In this document: in pieces, positions 38,201 to 49,300 of the stretch | Layout of the letters: every line of letters begins with the position of its first letter | Numbering within the stretch: the stretch's first letter is position 1 | Assembly: GCA_025642075.2 (NCBI GenBank) | Contig: JAODUO010001356.1 | Span: 51,001 to 115,000, forward strand | Direction of reading: 5' to 3' | Length of the DNA: 64,000 bases | Source: Ridgeia piscesae | Lineage: Eukaryota > Annelida > Polychaeta > Sabellida > Siboglinidae | Notes under the pieces: generated by a model | Seen by the model: only the letters and a program-made list of their open reading frames with translations | What the model was told of the DNA's origin: nothing | Database searches by the model: none | Position numbers and translations under genes: made by a program

Positions 38201-41200
38201 ACATCGGCAGACAGCAACTGACGCTGTCAACATCGGCAGACAGCTACTCATGCTGTCAACATCGGCAGATAGCAACTGACGCTGTCAATGTCGGCAGACA
38301 ACAATTGACGCTGTCAATGTCGGCAGACAGCAATTGACGCTGTCAACATCGGCAGACAGCAACTGACGCTGTCAACATCGGCAGACAGCTACTCATGCTG
38401 TCAACATCGGCAGATAGCAACTGACGCTGTCAATGTCGGCAGATAGCAATTGACGCTGTCAACATCGGCAGACAGCAACTGACGCTGTCAAGATCGATAG
38501 ACAGCAACTGCCGCTGTCAACATCTGCAGACAGCAATTGACGCTGTCAACATCGATAGACAGCAACTGCCGCTGTCAACATCTGCAGACAGCAACTGACG
38601 CTGTCAACATCTGCAGACAGCAACTGACGCTGTCAACATCGGCAGATAGCAACTGACGCAGTCAACACCGGCAGACAGCAACTGATGCAGTCAACACCGG
38701 CAGACAGCAACTGACGCAGTCAACACCGGCAGATAGCAACTCATGCTGTCAACATCGGTAGACAGCAACTGACGCAGTCAACACCGACAGACAGCAACTG
38801 ACGCTATCAATATCGGCAGACAGCAACTGACAATGTTAATATCGGCAGACAGCAACTGACGCAGTCAACACCGACAGACAGCAACTGACGCTGTCAATAT
38901 CGGCAGACAGCAACTGACAATGTTAATATCGGCAGACAGCCACTCACGTTATTAAAATCGGCAGACAGCAACTCACGCTACCAACACTGTCCCCCCATGC
39001 AATGTCCCCCTGCATCGGGGGACATTGCGCGTTCTCGTGAGTATCGCCAGGAGTGCAATAGAAGATGTGGCATTCACACCAACGGTTGCCTTCTCGTAAA
39101 CACATTGACTCCAGTAGAAATCACACGACAGCAAGAATAGCCGGCGTCTTCTTACACGTTCTGAACCGCCGTATTAACATTCATCTATAATAGTAAACAA
39201 AACCAACCTTTTGGACGTAGATCTAAAAGTATTTATAAATTCTAAACATTAATTTGCATGGACAGCGCCAATTTCATAGAAGCTGATGTCACGAGTTTCT
39301 ACGCGAATGCAATCAAACGACATCACCTCTAGCCCGACAGCAATCGTAACTCAACACGAATGCAGTCAAACGACATCACCTCTAGTCCGACAGCAATCGT
39401 AACTCAACACGAATGCAGTCAAACGACATCATCTCTAGTCCGACAGCAATCGTAACTCAACACGAATGCAGTCAAACGACATCACCTCTAGTCCGACAGC
39501 AATCGTAACTCAACACGAATGCAGTCAAACGACATTACCTCTAGTCCGACAGCAATCGTAACTCAACAAGAATGCAGTCAAATGTAAATACGTCAGGGTT
39601 TACAATCCTAAGTCAACCAAATATGCATATATCCAAACTAAAAAGAAAACATATTAAAACATTGTACTTCATCAAAATTCGCCTGGACTGTCAGTGTGTT
39701 AGGACAAACACCGTATATAGTGTAGAGCACGGTGTTACAACATTGGGTGTTACACATCTTTCTCTCTACTTACACTCCTTCGTTGCCGTAAGTATTGACG
39801 AAGTTCATCTCTGTACACGTTTGGATCCAGCCGATCTGAACGGCCTGACTGTCGAGTAGCGGCGGCACGTCGATGATGGCAACAGCCCTGCAACAACCAC
39901 GTAGATGATAGTTACAGCCATGCAACAACCACGTCGATGATAGTTACAGCCATGCAACAACCACGTCGATGATAGTTACAGCCATGCAACAACCACGTTG
40001 ATGATAGTTACAGCCATGCAACAACCACGTAGATGATAGTTACAGCCATGCAACAACCACGTTGATGATAGTTACAGTCATGCAACAACCACGTTGATGA
40101 TAGTTACAGCCATGCAACAACCACGTCGATGATAGTTACAGCCATGCAACAACCACGTTGATGATAGTTACAGCCCTGCAACAACCACGTAGATGATAGT
40201 TACAGCCATGCAACAACCACGTCGATGATAGTTACAGCCATGCAACAACCACGTCGATGATAGTTACAGCCATGCAACAACCACGTCGATGATAGTTACA
40301 GCCATGCAACAACCACGTCGATGATAGTTACAGCCATGCAACAACCACGTTGATGATAGTTACAGCCATGCAACAACCAAGTCGATGATAGTTACAACCG
40401 TGCAACAACCACGTTGATGATAGCAACAGCCATGGCAACAACAACGTCGATGACAACAATAGTCACGCAACAACCACGTCGATGATAGTTACAGCCCTGC
40501 AACAATCACGTTGATGATAGCAACAGCCATGGCAACAACCACGTCGATGACAACAATAGTCACGCAACAACCACGTCGATGATAGCAATAGTCTCGCAAC
40601 AACCACGTCGATGATAACAACAGCCCTGCAATAACCACGTCGATGATAGTTACAGCCATGCAACAACCACGTCGATGATAGCAACAACCCTGACAACAAC
40701 CACGTCGATGACAGCAATAGTCTCGCAACAACCACGTCAACGATAGTTACAGCCACGAAACGACGTTGATGATAGCTACAACCTTGCAACAACATTGTGC
40801 ATGATAGCTACAGCCCTACAACAACCATTTCGATGAGAGCCACAGATCTGCAACAACCACGTCGACTGTAGGTACAAAACATAGTCCCGGTTACTAAAAA
40901 CCTGCAAACACGGCAAGTCTCTTTTCGCTTCAATCGTAATGACCGTAAGATGTCGTAACGCACTCCGTTGTTAAAGCGACATGATCAATTCGTGGCATTT
41001 ATTTTTATTGTAAAATCATGTTAATCAGTATAAGTTATAACGATTGTAGAGTCCTGACCGCCAATAAATGTTTTAACGAAGCAGAACTGACTTCGTAATG
41101 TTAAACGTCGAATGTTTATAAGAATCCCGATGATGTCACTCAAATCGCCGCGTTGTCACTTCCGGAAGAGCGAGGTCGTGACCCGACCGGGGCGGAGCTA

Positions 41201-44200
41201 CGTATGACGCTCGCAATCCATCATCCATGGTAAGACAGTTTATCTTGTAAAAGTAACGACTAGTTATGCAGGAGGTAAAAAGCATAAATTAATAAATAAA
41301 CAAAATTCTACCTTGTAGGCATAACATTTAATTCGTTATATAGACTAAATGGAAGTAAAATCACAAAGTGGGATACTAAGATAAATTGTTGTCTTTAATG
41401 TTATGTTATGTCCTTACATGTGGAGTGACACCCACTTGTTTGGAGTGACAACCACCCTTTGACCTTTACCAACTGGGAGCTGTGCACTTAGCTGGGTGTG
41501 GCAGTTAGTTAATTAGTTGTTATTGGCTATAAAGGGGTTTTCTAATAATAGGATGTCTCTTGTCTGGTCTTATGATGTGCACACAACATATTACTACAAA
41601 TAGATATCATGTTTTTATAACAAATGTAACGCCACTGAAAAAACACCCACCCATACAAATCGCATTCACCATAAAAACTGACTTCATACCATTACGAATG
41701 ACAACAAATACACGACACGGCAGCACGTACAACTCGTCAACTTGTGTTCACGTGACACTGCATCACGTGATCATGCATTTCCTTCTGGGCTTTTAGCCAC
41801 GCCTACAATGGTTTCGAAAACGCCTTGTTGTCGACGTGTACAGTGAGTAAGCGGCCCCTTACTATGTCTATTCCAAAAACCAAAAATGGGACATGAAAAC
41901 ATTTTTGGGCGGTCAGTATGCTATAATAGGTATAATTTATAATTTATACCGTATAACATTATTTTACAATAAAAATAAAAAGCCACGAACTGATCATGTC
42001 GCTTTAAATGTGCATTATTGGAAACGGGCGGTGAATCTCTTACTATTTCCAATACACACATTAGCCCTGACATGTTCGCGTACGCGCACATGCACACGCA
42101 CATCGTTGCACACGTAAATATAATATATACCAAGTGTTGGCGTGAACAGGTACACCGGATGGTGTCTCGTTGTCATGGCTACGTGTGTGTAAGTTACGTT
42201 ACGATTCTGTAACGTAATCAGGTCACTGAGTGAAGATGTGAAGTAGACGGCAATGCTGCCTCGATACCAATCGATACCAGAATGGTGTTCCGATACGCGA
42301 TACATTATAAATGTAATATTTATATAGAGCACAGTTCCCAGAAATAGCACAATTTGCAACATGCTTGACAGTCGTATCTGTAGTATTCGGGCATTAATTG
42401 CAGTGTGGCTGAATGCTTCCCATAGAAGTCGGTGTTCTATTGAACAGGTCTGGGCTGTCAGTGAGTAAAGTGTAAACCGCTTTGGGCAATCCTGAATATT
42501 AGATACTGTGCTATATAATAACTTACCTTAACTTGTGTTTACAAACATTGCTTATATTACTTCTGTGACATGTGACAATCCAATATTTTAGTACAATGTC
42601 AGGCAACACCAACCGACTACGCCGACTTCAGTTGGTAGTCGGCGTAAAGAAGCAGTCGGTGCTAAACACCAATTAGTTCCGCGGACTAGCGCCGACTTCT
42701 GCCCGCACACACCAGCCTCACACTCCAACCGACTAGCGCCGACCGTCGGCGTGATCCTCAAATCCAATATAAATATGCATGGCGTTTACTAGACAATTTA
42801 TACAAGAGAATTGCGCATTTGCTCGTAAAAGCTGTTGATTTTGGGGTTGGCTGATGCCATAAAAATATTACGATATAATTGCCGCCGCCTCGTTGACTAC
42901 GGAAACAACACAGTGATGTCATCACACTGCGGCAGAAGAGGAGCCGGGGAGGTACATAAATGTAATCAAAGAATTGCGTAAAAATACTAATGTGACACTT
43001 TTGGTTTTGAAATGGGGAATGTTGCCAATGACCACGGATTTAACAATGTGGTTCAATACATCTACAATAAACATATGACATATTTGTAAAAGGTAGACGA
43101 AACGGCAATCCGGTAGACGAAATTTGTTACGTAAGAGTTCGGAGCTTCGCCGTCAGCTTTCACGATGAAATGGCTTGAGCATTTTGGTCAATGTTCCAGC
43201 AAAGAACTGCATAGCGTCGAACTGTGTTTTTATATAAATAGCCTTATATTCATCCGTTCCAATTGCAGTTATCTTGAAATGTAATCAGTCGCACCCGACG
43301 AAATCCTCAAAAACGTTGTTAACCGCTAGCGTCGCTTTGCGGATTTTTAAGGCTTTTAATTTATTCGACCGGTAGCGGCGCCACAAGTTTTCAAGCCTAG
43401 TCGATCCATAACATTTCATTTTTTTATTTTAATGTTTTGTTTTCATATTTTACTAACATGGCGAATAACTAACAGTTTAGAAAGATGTAAACTGTTTTCT
43501 ATTCTATAAATACTTAGTCAATTGTCATCATCGTTTATATCGCGTAGATGTAAAGAAATAAACGTAATTTCTGCATGATTATATTTCCCGCTTCCGATGG
43601 GAATCGCCATTTCGTCTTATGAATGAAAAACGCTACCGCTCGTGGCGCCGCTGCCGGGCGCATATATAAACTTTAAAATCCGCATAGCGGCGCTAGCGGT
43701 AAATCAATTTTTTTAAGAATTCATTTGGTGCGACTGATTCGAATTCAACATTACGCGCACCTAAATGTAAGATTGTTTGTACTAATATAAAACAGTGTTC
43801 GATGCTGTGCAGTTCTTCGCTGGAAGATTATATTTGGTTAAATGCGCAAGCCATATCGTCGTGATGGCTGACGGCGAAGCTCCAACGTATTACAATGTAA
43901 CAAGTTTCGTATTCCTGACAGTCGTTTTGGCCTACTTTTTACAAATGTTTCGCAACGAACAAATAAGGTGCCATTGTGTATTACGTATGTTTACGGCGAT
44001 CATGTGGCGCTACCATGGTCAACAGATTGTCGAATACGTGAGGTTGTATTCTTGAGAAATTGTTGCAGTTGTCTCGTTCCTTTTGGCGCAATTCTTGAAC
44101 TAAATGTACACACGCCCCTTGCGCCTCTCTCGTCGCTATGTGTGGACACATCCACACACTCCTCATCTTGGTTTTCCATAGATTAGTCGATGACGTCGGC

Positions 44201-46338
44201 GATGGCGACATCGTAATGATGCAACTCACTACCGCCAGCTCCAAACTCACAATTCCTTCCTCTGTTAACGGCGTCGTTCTTGTGAGTAAATTATCTCAAC
44301 TAAACACCAAAAGGGTAAACATATTTATAATGGATTTTAAGGACAGGTAGCGCCGACACTCGGCGCTAATCGGTTGGTGTGGGCTGGCAAAAGTCGTCGC
44401 TAGTCGGCGGAAATAATTGGCATTTAGCACCAACTGCTTTTTACGCCGATAGCCAACTGAAGTCGGCGTTAGTCGGTAGGCGTGTGCTTTGCACAACAAC
44501 AATTCTGTGGAAACGCGAAACTGTCGCAAAATACAGTTGTCTACTTTCAAATGGGATCTGCCATCAATGGTCACTGATCCGTTTTGGGGGAAATCGTTAT
44601 ATTTTTGGGGTCGGTTGATGAGGCTGCAGTGTTGCATAAGACATCTTCCCTCCAAGGGCAACTACTTCCTCGAAATTGGAACTGTACCTTGGCGAGAGAT
44701 GTATTCTTTCCTTCTGCGTCCCCAGCCTACGTGTTGGGATATGTTGTCGTTATCTTTGTCACACCCAACCTAACAAACCCATCTTACAGCCAACGTAAGT
44801 CACTGACAATCCTACGAGGAGTTTTTGCACCTACATCCGGGACAGTGTATTTGGATATGACAAAATGAGGCTATCGCATAATAAAAACGGGGTAACTCGC
44901 CTCACAAACACACAACTGACTGCTTACGTCTGTCGCTAATAGGGACACCACCTGTACGGGCTGTAGGCAGCCCGCGTCTACTGACACGTCATGCGGATTC
45001 ACCACACAATACGAATTTCAGGATTGTATGTGATATATTGTTGTATCCTGATTTTATTCTGACTTGCTTCAAATATACACTGTAGCTATATATAAATAGT
45101 ATGGTAAAATAGGTACGTGTTTTGTATTAGTCACAAAAGTGTAGGTTCTAATGATAAACCTAGTCGTAAAACTGCAGAATATTTTCGTGATTGACATGTT
45201 ATTTGTTTTATAATATTCATCGAATGTTCTTTACATTCTGTAGCACGATAGAAAGGAGCTATTTGACAAATGGATTGATATAGCTATGGCGGGGCAACAT
45301 GGGAATAAAACGCATAAACCATGTTTTATGTCACAATCTGGCATTTCAACCAAGAGACGGAGGCAGCTGTACAATGCGCCATTCACACGTTCGATGGGGT
45401 CCTGGTCCAACAGAATGGACCTGACTTCTTACGATGCAATCAACACCTAATCACTTGCCAAGGGCGTTAATTGCGTAAATGTGGGCCGCGGGAGTCAGCG
45501 TAGGTACAGCTGTCTGAGTCACCCGGTTGCCGGTTCTCACTTCGCCGAGAAGATAGGCACTTTTTATGTTCTACCCCCTCACGGAGCCTGGGTAACTGAG
45601 GCTAATCCTGCTTCATAAACAACTGCAAATTTGTATTAATTTTCGGTTTATTTTGTGTGCATATAAATTTAAGTTTAAATCGGTTTTATAACATAGCATT
45701 ATCTGATCAAAGCAGTATCCTGTGTACTGAATTTGTTATTTCAAATTCGACCTAAGAACCAATCAGCGTTTCAACCCTATTCAGTGGTAAGGATGCCTTG
45801 ATGGCGACATCGGTAGAGCATAGAACTAGGCGGACTCGAGGAGTTAAAAAGTGCGGCCACCTCACGGAGCCTGGGTAAACGAGGCTAGTAGCAACGAGTC
45901 ACCATCACGGAATTAAATCATTTATCTTTCACTATAGACTACTAGTTTCTTCTATTTATATCTATGGTCGCCACAAACTGTGCTTCACCTCGCTTAGTAC
46001 AATCCTACACGTTTCAAGGACAGTGCGCTTGCAGAAACTCCCTATTACAGGGGAGCTGAAACGCCTGAATAAACGTCATCACATGAGAACGTACCATTTA
46101 GATGATACGTTAGCATGATTTGATGAACACGGAGCCACGGTATATATTTTTAATAATTTGTCAAACTTGGATATAATTTTTTTATTTTATCATTGGGCAC
46201 CGTATTGTGCTCAAGCTGCATTTGGTTTCACTAGCTCTTATTTACTCAATAAAATTTTCGATTTTTTCCGATTTATTTAATCAGTAGACATTTCTGCGCA
46301 AAAACAAGAATATGGTATCATATTATATATAGTAGGTG

Positions 46339-46382
<44 letters not shown>

Positions 46383-49300
46383 TCAAATCATTTGTATGCG
46401 TGTTCTAAATAAAAAGTTTAATTAAATTACAACGATTTACAACCAATGAAATAATTCAAACGTCACACATATTTCTTCATTATTATATAACATACCACGC
46501 GACTTATTATTTACCTGACTTGTTTTGTTTGTTTTTCATGTTGTGTGTTTTGAAATAAATTGATTAAACTTGAACTTTAATACTAGACGGTCTCATTAAT
46601 ATTAATGACGCGCAAATTCGTACGCGCTCCGTCGGCAAAACGGACTTTATTTCCTACGAAACTTAAATAAACAAGATAACGCATACGTACTATCCTTCGA
46701 ATTTCTTTTGTCATGCGGCTTCGACAAATTGTTTCTCTCCGTGTAGCGATTTGAAATGTATCCGAACAGAAATTCCGTAACTCCGGGGAATTCCCCATTA
46801 CGTAAGTACCGCACAGTGCCGTTAAAAAAGTTTTCATTTGTTATAAATCATCGTAATAATTTAACTGAACGTTTTATTTCAACTATGTATACAACTGATT
46901 TGTTGATTTATAACGTGGCACTGTAATTTTGCTTTCGCGCAGAAATATATATTGATGACGTCAATATGAAACAATCGAAAATTTACATTGAGCAGATATG
47001 AGCTAGTCAAACGAAATGTAACACGAACACACTATACCGGCGCCCAGTGGTCAAGGATAGTCAAGTTTGAAAAATTATTAAATATATACCGTTGCTCCAT
47101 GCTCATTAAATCATTGCCAACCCAAAATTGTACGATCTTGTGTTTGGGCAATGGTCGTTAACGCGTTTAACCCCCCCCCCTTACACTGGGTGTTTAAGCT
47201 GACTTCAAGGCAACAAGTAGTACTCTCCACATTTGTTTACGTTGCAAAAGATCGTGGCTGCAGAGAAGATCTTGTAATAGTCTTGGCGGAACGCAAGGAC
47301 TTTGGACAGCGGTCACTTAGTCGCACACGGACCGTAGCGGACATCGCCAGCCATTCGATGGCACGTGGCGAGTCGGTAATTCGGCGAGTCACGTTCAAAT
47401 GCACGTTAATTTATTGTGGTATTGTGTATGCCTGGTCCTGGTATTTCCGTCGTTGGCGCTAAGCCTCGGTGACAATCAAAACCCGAATTGTTTTGGTGTG
47501 CAGACAGACAGCCAACGATTCAAGAACCCCCCACCATCACCGTCACCGTCACCGTCACCATCACCGTCACCATCACCGTCACCACCACCGCCGCCACCCA
47601 GTATCTTGCACAAGACACCAAATTACTAAACGACAGACTTAGTGCGTTTAACGTGTCGTACGATTTAACTCAATAGTGGATGCTATTTATATTTGCTATA
47701 ATGTGCCAATTATACGCAAGTGAACTTTCCTGCGATATGCCAGTCATCGTGTCAGTAGATTGACCTTTGTATTTGGTTGTAATCCCGGCTAAGTAGTTCT
47801 ATTCAGACGGTGTCGTTGTCGGCGTTGTCTACTCAGGCGAACAATAACTACTGTCAACACCAGTTCAATGCACACTCGGATGAAGCCATCGCCGATAATC
47901 ACATCTACTCATGTTCCTTCGTTAAAAACTACTCTTGTCTCATTCGTACGTTTTCTTTGTTAATCCTGCACCTATGTGGTTTCTACATGCGTAGTTATAA
48001 TATAGGTGTTTTGCGAGCGTCGGCAGTTATGGCGTCAGTTTAACCGTTACGCGAACAATGAGACATTCGCCGCGATTCTTACCACCGTTTGTGTGTATAA
48101 TTATGTAAATGGTTCTCAGAAACCTGAACAAATCAGCCAGGTTGGAATGCGAGTATATAAATAGAAGTTTTATTACACGACACTGCGTCCAAGTGGGGAT
48201 CGATGGTCGCACGGTAGAGGTAGTTCATTCCCACCTAACGCCGTTTCGAAACTTAGTTAATTTCGTTCACCCCACGTTTGCCTGTGTCTTTCGGAAGACA
48301 CACTAAAAGCCGGTGGTCACCTCTATCTGGTGTCTATGCCAGGGGAAGTAAAAGTTCCCACACAGGGGGTAAATGTGTAACCTGTAGCGGACTCACTAAT
48401 TCTAGAGAAGGACAACTCATGCGTTAGTCCAAGTTTGGGCTGCTTGGAGGAAACCTCCTAAGAACTAAGAACCATTTCGTTGAAGCGGGTGTGGCTTAAT
48501 TGTACCACCAAATAGTATAATTTATTCACGTGCGTTATCGACGGTTGATCTCCATTAGATAATTTCACGCAATCGATATTAATTAATAGATGGGTATCAT
48601 CTCAGATGTTTTTTTTTAACTACATGTGACTAGTTCAACACCTCTGAAGTAAAGTCAGGCACCCCGCAAGAAAAACAAAACAAAAACGTGCGCGAAAGCG
48701 TTAGCGACGCCAAGGCAGGGGTCCTTGCGCTGCGCTATATACCCGTGGATACGTCTCCGCAAACCGTGGAAGTGAGCGGAGTCGAACTATCAAAATAAAA
48801 GCAGTTGACTTTGCCAGTCGCTACTGCGTCAGTCGTAGGAATAGCGCAAATGCCCGCCCAAATTTGTTGTCAGGTGCACGACTGGTGGGAATCCCAGTAC
48901 AATCACACATTCACGTCCTGAACACTGCACGTAACACGAGCAGCATGTGGTTGAAATCGACCAAAATTATATCAGACAACCGGAGGGCGACCACGCCCAT
49001 CGTGGGCGATTTCATAGGCTGATGCTAGAAGAGGAGTTGTTCAAAAGGATGTGCCAGCGACAGATTGAAGGTACTCACGTAAACAGCCGCAGCGCCCCTG
49101 GCGCACGTGGAAGGCAGCACTAATAGAAATGGAAGACGACAAAGACGTACGTAGAGTCCATCCGACTCTCATTGTCTGTAAATGTCACACTCAGAGTTCT
49201 ATATCAAACCGCCTGTGTTGTACGTTAATTACGTTACGTTAATTAATTATACTCGGAATATCCCACCCAGCCAGGGGCATTCCACCTAGTGAATATCCCA

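Noticed and set aside
29249..40860. CRISPR-like interpretation of the regular arrays
   Set aside because: The units are head-to-tail minisatellites without unique spacers, in an animal gene.
47399..47629. Pro-Ser repeat frame
   Set aside because: Explained by the CACCGT tandem repeat.
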